64,000 bases of DNA from Pacificitalea sp040119125 (GTDB taxonomy: Bacteria > Pseudomonadota > Alphaproteobacteria > Rhodobacterales > Rhodobacteraceae): the NCBI GenBank assembly GCA_040119125.1, contig JBEDTR010000017.1:62001-126000 (forward strand). Direction: 5' to 3'. Each line of letters starts with the position of its first letter. Within the stretch, counting starts at the first letter, position 1. The notes under the pieces are model-generated. The model saw only the letters and a list, made by a program, of their open reading frames with translations. It did not search any database and was not told the DNA's origin. Below are positions 46,532 to 55,484 of the stretch, piece after piece. A program made the position numbers and the translations under genes.

Positions 46532-47404
46532 ATGTCGCCCACCCTTGCCGGCGCGCTTTGGATGATTGCGGCCATGGCGGCCTTCGCGCTTGAGGATCTT
46601 CTGTTCAAGCAGGTGACCACGACCCTGCCCCCCGGTGAGGCGCTCATCATATTCGGCGCGCTTGGCACGCTGATCTATGCGGGTCTTGCGCGACGACGGG
46701 GCGAGCGTATCTGCCCGCCGGAGTTTTTTCGCCGCACCATGCTGCTGCGGTCGACCAGCGAACTTGCCGGGCGGCTCTTTTTCGGGCTGGCGCTGGCCTA
46801 TGTGCCGCTCTCGACGACCTCCGCGATCCTTCAGGCCACACCGCTGGTCGTTGCCGCCGGCGCGGTCTGGCTTTTCAAGGAAACCGTCGGTTGGCGGCGC
46901 TGGACCGCAATTTGCGTGGGTTTTGCGGGTGTGTTGATGATCCTGCGCCCCGGCCTTGGGGGCACGGACCCTGCGCTGATTTTTGCCGTGCTCGGCACGC
47001 TGGGTTTTGCCGGACGCGATCTGGCCACCCGTGCCAGCCCGCGAAACCTGTCGGCGCGGCAATTGGGCGTCGCGGGTTTTGCCATGCTCTGCCTCGCCGG
47101 CGTCTTGCTGACCGTGTGGAGTGGCGATCTGGCCCGCCCCACGCCCGCCGCGCTGCTGGTGTTGCTGCTGACGGCGGCAGTGGGTGTATGCGCCTATTTC
47201 GCGCTCACGCGTGCCATGCGCTCGGGCGATATCTCGGTCGTGGCCCCGTTCCGCTATGTGCGGCTGATCTACGCGATGCTGCTTGGGGTGATCGTGCTGG
47301 GTGAACGCCCCGACGCCATGACGCTGATCGGGAGCGCAGTGATCGTCGCAAGCGGGCTCTACACCCTGATCGCCACCAGCCTGCGGGCGCGCGCGGCGCG
47401 CTGA
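46532..47404 (+). CDS. DMT-superfamily permease (EamA)
   Basis: A 290-residue transporter with ten hydrophobic segments in two EamA repeats. The ends of each repeat (ALAYVPLSTTSAILQATPL and VVAPFRYVRLIYAMLLG) are typical of the drug/metabolite transporter superfamily. GAAGGA lies before ATG 46532. The substrate cannot be read from sequence. It converges on the GST gene. Confidence 0.9.
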   Translation: MSPTLAGALWMIAAMAAFALEDLLFKQVTTTLPPGEALIIFGALGTLIYAGLARRRGERICPPEFFRRTMLLRSTSELAGRLFFGLALAYVPLSTTSAILQATPLVVAAGAVWLFKETVGWRRWTAICVGFAGVLMILRPGLGGTDPALIFAVLGTLGFAGRDLATRASPRNLSARQLGVAGFAMLCLAGVLLTVWSGDLARPTPAALLVLLLTAAVGVCAYFALTRAMRSGDISVVAPFRYVRLIYAMLLGVIVLGERPDAMTLIGSAVIVASGLYTLIATSLRARAAR

Positions 47405-47417
47405 ACGGATCGCCCCG

Positions 47418-48050
47418 TCACCCGCCGCGAAGCACCTGCGCCTCGAAGTCCAACACGCTGATGGCGCTCGGTCGCGCGGCCACGGTCTCGAAATGGGCCC
47501 GGCATCGCGGCATGTCGCCCAGATCGACCCCAAGCTGGTCGGCGCGGCGGTAACACCAAAAGAAATACGCATCGGCCACCGAGAAATCGCCGAGCAGATA
47601 GCTGCGCCCGTCCAGCAGATCTTCCGCGATGGAAAATTGCTCCCGAAGCTGAGCCATAGCGATCTCCGCCACAGTCGCGGCAGGGCTTTCCGCCCCGCAA
47701 TATCTGTCGGGCGAATTGACCCGGCTGAGAGGCGGATGAAACCCCGAAGCGCACCATGACAGCAAGGACAGCGCCTCAGACGCCTTCCACGGATCCTGCG
47801 GCAGCAGCTGCGCCTCGGGGAAGCTATGCGCAATCCACATCTGGATCGCCAGATTTTCCGACAATGGCTTGCCGTCGACCACCAGCAGCGGAACCTTATG
47901 CTTGGGGTTAAGGGCGAGATATTGCGCTGAATTCTGCTCACCCCCGCGCAGGTTCAACACATGGACCTCATAGGTGGCGGCGGCCTCCTCCAGCAGAAGA
48001 TAGGGCACCAGAGAGCAGGCTTTCGGCGCGTAGAACAAATCGATTTTCAT
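47418..48050 (-). CDS. glutathione S-transferase, beta-like
   Basis: A 210-residue two-domain GST. The N-terminal thioredoxin fold reads DLFYAPKACSLVPYLLLEEA with a beta-class cysteine (C12), then NPKHKVPLLVVDG and LSENLAIQMWIA. The helical C-terminal domain contains SYLLGDFSVADAYFFW. It is the last gene on the minus strand of the TctAB operon, 36 bases after the permease stop, so it probably shares that transcript. Its role in the pathway is unknown. Confidence 0.88.
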   Translation of the reverse strand: MKIDLFYAPKACSLVPYLLLEEAAATYEVHVLNLRGGEQNSAQYLALNPKHKVPLLVVDGKPLSENLAIQMWIAHSFPEAQLLPQDPWKASEALSLLSWCASGFHPPLSRVNSPDRYCGAESPAATVAEIAMAQLREQFSIAEDLLDGRSYLLGDFSVADAYFFWCYRRADQLGVDLGDMPRCRAHFETVAARPSAISVLDFEAQVLRGG

Positions 48051-48086
48051 GGGGTCTCCAATGGCATCGCGGGGATGCGCAAGCGG

Positions 48087-50114
48087 TTACACAATATCCG
48101 TCGGGAACCAGTCACGCAGAGCGGGAAACAGATCCCCGATCCACGCATTGGGCCAAGGCACATGCACCAGCAGATGAAACAGAACATAGGACGCCAGTAT
48201 GACCGCCGATGTCACAAGCACCGAGGTGGTCCATTTCTGACGTCCCTCATAAATCAGCAGATACAGCATCAAGATCACCATTGATGGCAGAATGCCCGTC
48301 ACCGCGATCATGACCGCATAAACGATACAGCTCAGGAAGAACCGGATCCCCCGCCCCTTCGCGGCGGGACTGCTCAGGTCACGATCCGGGCCGGGCTCGC
48401 CATCTGCTGCGACAGGGCTGCGCAGCAGCGTCATCTGCAACACGACGCCCAGGCTGATCAACAGACCGATCGAGGCAAAGACGATCGGCATCAGCCGCGC
48501 CTTGAACGGCCAGCCCGCCTGCGTCGCCAGCGCGTAGACAAACACGCCCACGAACATCAGCGCCAGCGCCAGATCCGGCATTTTCACGTCGCGCAGCGAC
48601 CAGTTCAGACTGCGACGCTCGGGACGCGCCCTATCTGCGCTGCGGCCGCGCCAGATCCCCGCAAAAAGGGGCGCGACCACACCCGCGACCGTGATCATCA
48701 GGATGACCGCCACAATGGGACGCAGCACAAAGGCGCTGCCGGCGAGCGAGTATGAAATCACCAGATAGCGCTCGATCAGACTGCCAAGCACGAAGCCAAG
48801 CACCACCGCCGGGCGCGACCAACCCAGCAGCTTGAAGCACATGCCCAGCAGGCCGAACCCGATCACCGCATAGATGTCATGCACCGACGCACCGGTCTGG
48901 AACGCACCCAGCAGGGTCATCGCCAGCACGCCGGGCACAAGTATGCCGACCGGCACAAGGGCCAGACGCGCCAACTGATTGGCAAAAAGGAAACAGATCC
49001 CCGCGCCGACGACATTGGCAAGCGCGATGCTCCAGACCATGGCATAGGTCACGTCGAGCTTGTCGGTCAGCATCGCCTGACCGGGCACGATGCCGTGGAT
49101 CTGGAATGCGCCGAGCAAGATCGCCATGGAGGCCGTGCCGGGAATACCGAAGGCAATCGTCGGGATCAGCGAACCGCCTTCCTTGGCGTTGTTCGAGCTT
49201 TCAGACGCGATGACCCCCCGCACGTCCCCCTTGCCGAATGTCTTGTCGGCGCCCTTGATCGTTTTGGCTGCAAGCCCGTATGCGATCCAGTCGATGATCG
49301 ACGCGCCGAGGCCGGGAATAGCGCCAAGCGCGGAGCCGAGAAACGAGCTGCGGAACACGAGCCCCGGATTGGCCAGCGTGTCTTTGACGCCCTGCCATTG
49401 CCCGCTCATCGCTGTGTGGCGGGGCCCTTGGGAAATCGACCCGCCCCGCATCATCAGCCCTGCCAGTTCCGGCAATGCGAACATCCCCAGCGCAAGGGGC
49501 ACCAGCGGGATGCCGTCAAACAGATAGAAGGTGCCAAAGGTCCAGCGCGGCGTGGCGGTATTGGGATCATCCCCGACCGTGGCGAGAAGCAGACCGAGAC
49601 AAGCCGCGGCCAGCCCCTTCATCCGGTTGGCGCCGCTCAGCATCGCCACAAGCGAGATGCCGAACAGGCATAGCGCAAATAGCTCAGGTGGTCCGATCAA
49701 CAGCACCAAGGGTCGCAATATGGGAATGCTGACCAGCAGCACACCCGCCCCCAGAAGCCCGCCCAGCAGCGATGATGAGAACGCCGCGCCAAAGGCCCGC
49801 CCGGCCTCGCCCTTGCAGGCCATCGGATAGCCGTCCAGAACCGTCGCCGCCGACCCCACCGTGCCGGGCACCCCGAACAAAACCGCCGGGATGGTATCGC
49901 CGGTCGCGACCACCGCCGACAGTGCCAGCAGCATGGCAAGTGCCGCATAAGGGTCCAGACTATAGGTGAACGGCAGCAGGATCGACAATCCGACCAATCC
50001 GCCCAATCCGGGAACAATACCGACGGCGAGACCGATGATCACGCCAAGGGTGAGAAAGCCGAAACGCGCGGGATCGAGGACGATACCGATTGCCTCAATG
50101 GCAGCGTTTTCCAT
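48087..50114 (-). CDS. fused TctA-TctB permease of a tripartite tricarboxylate transporter
   Basis: A 675-residue membrane protein. Residues 1 to about 500 are a full TctA permease with GIVPGLGGLVGLSILLPF, AIPGLGASIIDW and IAFGIPGTASMA. From about residue 508 (DLALALMFVGVFVYALATQA) four more hydrophobic segments resemble the small TctB subunit, normally a separate protein of about 150 residues. There is no separate tctB in the operon, which supports fusion. It takes up a carboxylate bound by the TctC-like receptor two genes upstream. Confidence 0.88.
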   Translation of the reverse strand: MENAAIEAIGIVLDPARFGFLTLGVIIGLAVGIVPGLGGLVGLSILLPFTYSLDPYAALAMLLALSAVVATGDTIPAVLFGVPGTVGSAATVLDGYPMACKGEAGRAFGAAFSSSLLGGLLGAGVLLVSIPILRPLVLLIGPPELFALCLFGISLVAMLSGANRMKGLAAACLGLLLATVGDDPNTATPRWTFGTFYLFDGIPLVPLALGMFALPELAGLMMRGGSISQGPRHTAMSGQWQGVKDTLANPGLVFRSSFLGSALGAIPGLGASIIDWIAYGLAAKTIKGADKTFGKGDVRGVIASESSNNAKEGGSLIPTIAFGIPGTASMAILLGAFQIHGIVPGQAMLTDKLDVTYAMVWSIALANVVGAGICFLFANQLARLALVPVGILVPGVLAMTLLGAFQTGASVHDIYAVIGFGLLGMCFKLLGWSRPAVVLGFVLGSLIERYLVISYSLAGSAFVLRPIVAVILMITVAGVVAPLFAGIWRGRSADRARPERRSLNWSLRDVKMPDLALALMFVGVFVYALATQAGWPFKARLMPIVFASIGLLISLGVVLQMTLLRSPVAADGEPGPDRDLSSPAAKGRGIRFFLSCIVYAVMIAVTGILPSMVILMLYLLIYEGRQKWTTSVLVTSAVILASYVLFHLLVHVPWPNAWIGDLFPALRDWFPTDIV

Positions 50115-50181
50115 GGGGACGGTCCTTGGTTGTTAGGGATCGGAAGGGGGAACGGCAGATGGCTGGGGCTCAGGCGCGCGC

Positions 50182-51378
50182 TTAGAGCTCAAACACCTTC
50201 TTTTCAGTGTGGTGCAAACACTCCGACACGCCGTTTTCCTCGATCATGTAATTGTCGCAGACCCAGGCATATGTGGTTTCGGTCTGGAATGTGGGATGCA
50301 CGACGATGTTCATATCCTTGGCGATTGGCATGGGGTCATCGTCGCGCAGCGACGGACGCTCGACCAGATCATAGCCTTGCCCATGCGCATAAAGACGACG
50401 CTCCTCGGGGCGGCCCTTTGATCGCATATAGGCATTGTGATGGTTCCAGATCGCTGCGGGATCGGCGCCGGGCTTCATCAGGTTAAGGGTCTCTTGCTGC
50501 GCGTCATGGGCGATCTCGAATTCCGCCAGCATGGCATCATTCGCCTTACCCAAAACAATCGTCCGGCCAATTTCAGTATAGAACCCACCGGCCCCATTCG
50601 TTTCAATCAGAATGGTAAACTGATCGCCCTCTTGCAGGCGGCGGTTTTGGAAATGCCGCAGCCCCTTCGTCGCCGGAGTGCCAAGCGGCGCCGAGCCGGT
50701 AAGGACGAACCCCTGCGAGCTGCCCCGCAGCTGGGTCTGGTAATAGGCCGCAGCCGCCACTTCGAATTCGCGCATTCCCGGCTCGATGATCGATACGACA
50801 TGGGCAAAAACCTCGTCCTGCATCCGGGCCGTGGCGCGGATCAGAGCAATCTCTTCCGGGCTTTTGACCGCCTTGATCGGATCAAGATGGGGGGAGAAAT
50901 CGCTGAAGCTCGCATGGTCGAGCTGCTCTGTCAGATGGCCGCCGAAGCTGAAACGCATCGCGCCCATGCCCAGCCAGCCAATCCTGCGCGCGCCCATCTT
51001 GCGCAACTCCGTCACGGCAAGCTCCGCATCGACGGTGTTGGTGGTGCATTCGGCTGTGGTCAGCGGCACGGTCAGCACCTTGGACACCCCGCGCCACGGC
51101 CAGTCGCCATCGCCGCGATCTTGCAGCACACCGCCGCGCGGCCCGGACCGGATGACGATCATGTCGCCGTCACGGGGGAAGATCACCGTCAGCGGCACAC
51201 CTTGGCGCGCAGGCAGATCGGTGAACCATTTCACATAGCCGCCGACGAATTCATTGCTGTTCTGCATGACGAGAACGTCGATATTCTCGGCCTCCATCGC
51301 CTTGCGGGTCAGCGACCAGCGCCGCTCCAATTCGGCATCGGAAATTCGCGAAACAAGCTTTTCGGTCATGGTTGGCAT
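50182..51378 (-). CDS. M24-fold (creatinase/aminopeptidase-P-like) protein with altered metal ligands
   Basis: A 398-residue protein with a creatinase-type N-terminal domain and an M24 pita-bread C-terminal domain. The usual two Asp metal ligands are Glu here (LIETNG and FYTEIGRT), the His is kept (HGQGYDLVERPS), and both C-terminal Glu ligands look replaced (HPTFQTETT and AWVCDN). It may work like creatinase, which hydrolyses a C-N bond without metals, or be an inactive homologue. The start is probably ATG 51378 with GAGTGGA; an in-frame TTG at 51393 overlaps the previous gene. Confidence 0.8.
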   Translation of the reverse strand: MPTMTEKLVSRISDAELERRWSLTRKAMEAENIDVLVMQNSNEFVGGYVKWFTDLPARQGVPLTVIFPRDGDMIVIRSGPRGGVLQDRGDGDWPWRGVSKVLTVPLTTAECTTNTVDAELAVTELRKMGARRIGWLGMGAMRFSFGGHLTEQLDHASFSDFSPHLDPIKAVKSPEEIALIRATARMQDEVFAHVVSIIEPGMREFEVAAAAYYQTQLRGSSQGFVLTGSAPLGTPATKGLRHFQNRRLQEGDQFTILIETNGAGGFYTEIGRTIVLGKANDAMLAEFEIAHDAQQETLNLMKPGADPAAIWNHHNAYMRSKGRPEERRLYAHGQGYDLVERPSLRDDDPMPIAKDMNIVVHPTFQTETTYAWVCDNYMIEENGVSECLHHTEKKVFEL

Positions 51379-51389
51379 ATCTATTCCAC

Positions 51390-52340
51390 TCAAATCTTTG
51401 CCGGATCGATGCGATTGATCATCCGGTCAGTCTCGCCCGCCAGAAAGCGGGCCATGTTGGCTTTTACGATTGGGTAAATCTGGTCCGGATATTCCTCGAT
51501 CATCCCGGCGATATGCGGGGTCACGATCACATTCGGCAGCGACCAAAGCGGGCTTTCGGGCGGCAGCGGCTCACTGCTGGCCACATCAAGCGCGGCGCCC
51601 GCGATTTCGCCCGCCTCTAGCGCCGCGATCAGATCGGGCTCAACCACAAGGTTGCCGCGACCGATATTGACGAAATACGCATCACGGTGCATCGCCTTGA
51701 ATACCCCTGCATCCAGCCTGCCGATATTGGCGGGCGAGGCAGGCGCCGACGCGATCAGGAAATCGGTCTCCGACACCGCGTCTTCCAGCGCCTCGGGGGT
51801 GAACCAGCGCGTGATACAGTCGAGGTCTCGCTCGGTGCGCGACACGGCATTGACGGTCATCCCGAATGCGGCGGACAGCCGGGCAATCTCGACCCCGATC
51901 GCGCCAAGTCCCCAGATCGTCACACTGCGCCCCTGAAGCTTGCGCCCCGCGCGGCGGTTCCATTCATGCCGATCCTGTTGACGGATCAGGCCGGGAAAAT
52001 CCCGCAGCAGCGAAATCATGAACAAGATCGTCAATTCGCCGATCTGAGGCCCGTGAATACCGCGCATATTGGTCAGATGCGGCAGCGCGTCGAGGCTGGG
52101 CATCTTGAGAAACTTGTCGACCCCGGCGCTGAACGATTGCACCCATTTCAGCTGCTCGGCGTTCTCGAACAGCGCGTTGTCTGCATGCATCGCCAGCAGC
52201 ATCATGACATCGCATTGAGCGGCGATTTGCGCCCCTGCGGCACTGTCGGCTGCGCTATGCACATCGACACCGGGAAAGTCACGGCGAAGATTGTCGGCAA
52301 TGAGATCCGCAAAATCGGGATCGATGATCAGAACCTTCAT
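51390..52340 (-). CDS. D-2-hydroxyacid dehydrogenase family protein
   Basis: A 316-residue NAD(P)-dependent oxidoreductase. The nucleotide motif is VTIWGLGAIGVEIARL; the catalytic Arg, Glu and His are in NIGRGNLV, DVASSEPLP and TPHIAG. It would reduce a 2-oxo acid or oxidise a 2-hydroxy acid. It follows the receptor gene by 87 bases, with a hairpin between. It is the enzyme most likely to define the operon's substrate class. Confidence 0.93.
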   Translation of the reverse strand: MKVLIIDPDFADLIADNLRRDFPGVDVHSAADSAAGAQIAAQCDVMMLLAMHADNALFENAEQLKWVQSFSAGVDKFLKMPSLDALPHLTNMRGIHGPQIGELTILFMISLLRDFPGLIRQQDRHEWNRRAGRKLQGRSVTIWGLGAIGVEIARLSAAFGMTVNAVSRTERDLDCITRWFTPEALEDAVSETDFLIASAPASPANIGRLDAGVFKAMHRDAYFVNIGRGNLVVEPDLIAALEAGEIAGAALDVASSEPLPPESPLWSLPNVIVTPHIAGMIEEYPDQIYPIVKANMARFLAGETDRMINRIDPAKI

Positions 52341-52383
52341 TCCAACCTCGCTTTACTGATTTGAAAGAAGTGGACGCCCATGC

Positions 52384-52410
52384 CGGACCGGCTGCAAATG
52401 CGCCGGTCCG
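52384..52410 (-). terminator. intercistronic hairpin after tctC
   Basis: CGGACCGGC (52384-52392) pairs perfectly with GCCGGTCCG (52402-52410). There is no T-run; it lies between the receptor stop and the next start. Such hairpins commonly stabilise abundant receptor mRNA. Confidence 0.5.
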
Positions 52411-52427
52411 ACCGGGGTCATGGCTGA

Positions 52428-53462
52428 TTACAGCCCAAGCGCTTTGCGGATCGTGACCAGCACAGCTTCGTCGACCGAAAGCGCATCGTCGATCAGGGCT
52501 TCCAGTGCTTCGGGCCCTGTGGGCTCGACCAATTCGACGCCGCGTGTTTCCGCGACCTCCAGAAACTCCGGGTCGGCCAGCATTGCCGCGAATGCCTCAC
52601 GCAGCGCGGCCACCCGCTCTTCGGGCATGTCGGGATGCGCCGTGATCGAACGTCCGATCCCCGAGCTGGACGCGAGGAACCGCATCGCGGCCTTTTGCTC
52701 ATCGGATTGGGCAAGCTCTACAACGGTGGGCACATCCGGCAGATCGGGATGCGGGGCGCTCGCGGCCTGAAACAGGACCTTCAGTTCACCGGCGTCGAGC
52801 ATTTCCTGATTGGAGGCTTTCAGCCCCGCCCAGCCCAGAACCAGCCCGTCCGCCTCATCTTGCAACATCGCAAGGAAGGTCTGCCGCGTATCGTCAAAGC
52901 CCGACACGATTTTCAACTGGGCATCGGCAAAGGCATTCATAGCGGTCGGAAACACGATGGTGGGCGAGCGCGCCGATGTTCCGGCGAAGACGACCTCCTC
53001 TTCGCGCAACCCTTCGGCGCTGGTGATCCCCGACGCGGCTGACACCACACCCACCGGAACATTCGTGGTGAAACGCCCGATCCAGTTAAGGTTGGCCACA
53101 TCCACGGCCCCACCCAGCAGACCCAGCGCGGCATCCGTGCCGATCGTCTGCGGGCTCAGCAGCAGCTCAGTGCCGTCGGACTGCCCCACGGTCGCATAGT
53201 AGCGCGCGGCCTTGGCGCCACCGGCACCGGGCATGTTCTGAACGATCACTGTCGGATTGCCCGGCAGGTGGTCCGAAAAATGCTCGGCCATCAGCCTGGC
53301 ATAGATATCATATCCACTGGCGGGACCGGCCGGAACGATGACCTTGATGGTTTTGCCATCGTAGAAATCCGAGATCTCATCAGCCTGTGTCACGGTGCCG
53401 GTAGTCGCCAGAACTGACAGGGCAAGCCCGAAAACCGCGGTGGTTTTGCGAAAATGTTTCAT
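52428..53462 (-). CDS. TTT-family substrate-binding protein (TctC/Bug)
   Basis: A 344-residue periplasmic receptor. It has a signal peptide (residues 1 to about 27, cleavage near VTQA-D) and the Bug/TctC opening KVIVPAGPASGYDIYARL followed by NMPGAGGAKAARYY. These receptors bind di- and tricarboxylates or related small acids. It begins the transporter operon, downstream of iclR and behind a palindrome at 53526-53544. Confidence 0.93.
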   Translation of the reverse strand: MKHFRKTTAVFGLALSVLATTGTVTQADEISDFYDGKTIKVIVPAGPASGYDIYARLMAEHFSDHLPGNPTVIVQNMPGAGGAKAARYYATVGQSDGTELLLSPQTIGTDAALGLLGGAVDVANLNWIGRFTTNVPVGVVSAASGITSAEGLREEEVVFAGTSARSPTIVFPTAMNAFADAQLKIVSGFDDTRQTFLAMLQDEADGLVLGWAGLKASNQEMLDAGELKVLFQAASAPHPDLPDVPTVVELAQSDEQKAAMRFLASSSGIGRSITAHPDMPEERVAALREAFAAMLADPEFLEVAETRGVELVEPTGPEALEALIDDALSVDEAVLVTIRKALGL

Positions 53463-53525
53463 AATATGTCCTCCCGCTCTCAGCCTATCGCCAAGCCGGC
53501 AGCCGCAACAAAGCCTTTCGTTTGA

Positions 53526-53544
53526 GATTTCGTTAAATGAAATC
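53526..53544. promoter_or_regulatory. IclR-type operator-like palindrome before tctC
   Basis: GATTTCGTTAAATGAAATC has eight of nine matched pairs around a central A. The TTTC...GAAA dyad with a short AT core resembles sites of IclR-family regulators. It lies between the iclR stop (53556) and the tctC start (53462). Confidence 0.6.
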
Positions 53545-53555
53545 CTTTAGATGTC

Positions 53556-54359
53556 TTATTTAGCAATCTCAGTAGCTTCTGCTATTTTATCGCCCAGACG
53601 CCGCGCCAGATCCTGTTGCAGCGCCAGATAGCGGTCCGCAAACGCCGCGACATTATGGGCCTTGCCGCTCCACTGGGTGTTAACCACGGCGACCAGCTTG
53701 CTCTGGCACAGGACCGGAACCGCCATCGCCAAAAGCCCGTCTTGCTCGGTGATGTCCTCGCTATAATCCCCGCCGCGAAAAAACCGCGCCCGCGTGCCGA
53801 AGCCTTGCCTGCGGATCTCGGAGGTTTCCGCCTGCAGGTCGTCATAGGTGGTGGGTTTCCCGAAATCCGGACGGGCCTTGCCCACGATCCGATCAAACAG
53901 CGCGCGCCGTCGCGGCTCTGGCAGGTGGGCCAGATAGGTGCGCCCCGCCGCCGAAGGCAGCAGTGGCACCGAATGACCGACCTGATTGGGCTTTACCGGG
54001 AAAGGGCTGCTTGGCCGGTTGGTTTCAATCACGATCAGACAGGGCAAGCGGGGATGGCGCAGCAGCACATCGGTCGGCCATTTCACCCGCTCGGCATAGG
54101 CTGGCAGCAACGCCTCGGCGGCTTCGGCAATGATATCGCGGGTGGTCAGCTTGCGGCCCCATTGGCGAACCTTGTGCCGCAGGCGATATTTACCCGCCCC
54201 CGAGGATCGACCCACCACCCCCTCCTCCACCAAGGCCTCAAGAATACGCAGAAGCGTGGTGCGATGGATTTCGGTTCGCAGATGCAATTCGTGCAGCGAC
54301 GACGGCTGCTCATCAAGGGCGCTCAACACGGCCACCGTGCGCTGGACAAGCCTCGTCAT
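53556..54359 (-). CDS. IclR-family transcriptional regulator
   Basis: A 267-residue regulator with an N-terminal winged helix-turn-helix (LHELHLRTEIHRTTLLRILE) and a GAF-like effector domain (about 85-265). It lies immediately upstream of the transporter operon in the same direction, so it very likely controls it. The ATG at 54359 has CAAT-rich upstream sequence and no strong ribosome binding site. A long palindrome lies 120 bases upstream. Confidence 0.9.
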   Translation of the reverse strand: MTRLVQRTVAVLSALDEQPSSLHELHLRTEIHRTTLLRILEALVEEGVVGRSSGAGKYRLRHKVRQWGRKLTTRDIIAEAAEALLPAYAERVKWPTDVLLRHPRLPCLIVIETNRPSSPFPVKPNQVGHSVPLLPSAAGRTYLAHLPEPRRRALFDRIVGKARPDFGKPTTYDDLQAETSEIRRQGFGTRARFFRGGDYSEDITEQDGLLAMAVPVLCQSKLVAVVNTQWSGKAHNVAAFADRYLALQQDLARRLGDKIAEATEIAK

Positions 54360-54477
54360 TGCAGTGCCGCGCCTCCCGTGATGTCAGATGGCTGATCGCC
54401 CGTCGGGGCGTTCAGCTTGGGTCGATAGGACGGACCGGCCTTTCCGTGGATGACCGCGACCGCGCCGCCCCTTCAGC

Positions 54478-54526
54478 ATATGCCCGAACGCGTCCGATAT
54501 AATATCACGGACGCGTAGAGGCATAT
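54478..54526. repeat. 49-nt two-tier palindrome upstream of iclR
   Basis: ATATGCC, three bases, ACGCGTCCG, eleven AT-rich bases, CGGACGCGT, three bases, GGCATAT: sixteen base pairs on each side, all matched, around loop ATATAATATCA. It lies between iclR (ATG 54359) and the stop of the next gene (54640). No T-run follows on either strand, so it is not a typical terminator. Confidence 0.7.
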
Positions 54527-54639
54527 TGCACGCCGACCCGATCAAGCGGACCTGCAATCGCTGCGCGACCGGCCCGGCGATCCGCGGGCCGCGCGCCCGA
54601 TGTAGCGCGCGAATTCCCGAAGGCGTCCGCGCCGGGGCG

Positions 54640-54903
54640 TTACCCCATCCCAAGCGCTTCTTTATACATCTCCAGCACGGCTTCCTCTTCGGCGATATCG
54701 TCGGGCTCCCGTTTGCGCAGGGAAATCACCTTGCGCATCACCTTGGTGTCGTAGCCACGCCCTTTCGCCTCGGCCATCACTTCCTTCTGCTGGTCGGCGA
54801 TGTCCTTCTTTTCGGCCTCGAGCCGCTCATAACGCTCGATGAACTGCCGCAGCTCGTCCGCGGTCACGCGGTAGGTGCTGTCTGTCACGCTGCTGTCTTC
54901 CAT
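54640..54903 (-). CDS. gapR: DUF2312 / GapR-like nucleoid protein
   Basis: An 87-residue protein of the DUF2312 family. The dense basic/acidic helical stretch ADELRQFIERYERLEAEKKD, then KEVMAEAKGRGYDTKVMRKV and KREPDDIAEEEAVL, matches GapR, which binds overtwisted AT-rich DNA and helps topoisomerases in Caulobacter. ATG 54903. It stands alone, so context adds nothing. Confidence 0.9.
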   Translation of the reverse strand: MEDSSVTDSTYRVTADELRQFIERYERLEAEKKDIADQQKEVMAEAKGRGYDTKVMRKVISLRKREPDDIAEEEAVLEMYKEALGMG

Positions 54904-55121
54904 CCGCCCGGCTCCTCAATCTCTGCCTGATCGGGGCGCGCGCCGATGCGACGCCGCCCGAAGGCCCTGACTACAAAGCCGCACCCCCTCCCGCAAGGCC
55001 TATGCGCCCGCGCGGCGGCCCCGTGCCAAGGGGTGCGGCGGGGCGTGCACCGGGGGTTGCGCGCGAGGGGCGCGATGGGCTAGGCGCAGTCGCGACATTT
55101 ACCGCACCGAAGGACGTCATC

Positions 55122-55346
55122 ATGCCCCTGTGGGATCTGCTTATCTGGACCGGAGCCGCCGTTTCCGTCGTGGGTCTGCTTGGCATCGTCTGGTGCATCG
55201 TCAAAGTGTCCCGCCTGCGCGGCAGCACCCGCCCCGAGGAAGAAACCCGCCGCGCCATGCAATCGGCGGTGAACCTGAACCTTGCCGCGTTTTTTCTGTC
55301 CATGATCGGGCTGATGATGGTGGTGATCGGCGTTATCCTCGCCTGA
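55122..55346 (+). CDS. small two-helix membrane protein
   Basis: A 74-residue protein with hydrophobic segments at about 4-24 (LLIWTGAAVSVVGLLGIVWC) and 52-72. A charged linker (SRLRGSTRPEEETRRAMQSA) sits between them. I do not recognise the family. AAGGA lies nine bases before ATG 55122. The frame is open to 55002 without a better start. Divergent from gapR. Confidence 0.6.
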   Translation: MPLWDLLIWTGAAVSVVGLLGIVWCIVKVSRLRGSTRPEEETRRAMQSAVNLNLAAFFLSMIGLMMVVIGVILA

Positions 55347-55484
55347 AAACCGACCCGCTGAATGGCGGGGATCAGCACCGTTTCAGGCGCAAACGTTACC
55401 ACCGCCTTGTGCCGACGCCCGTTGCATCGCGTGTGCAAGCAACGTGCGCTACGCCCGGCAATTAATTGATATATAAGACAAACA

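Noticed and set aside
46178..47941. 587-residue minus-strand open frame
   Set aside because: It overlaps the DMT permease and GST genes, which have clear motifs, and its translation is low in hydrophobic residues and unlike any family.
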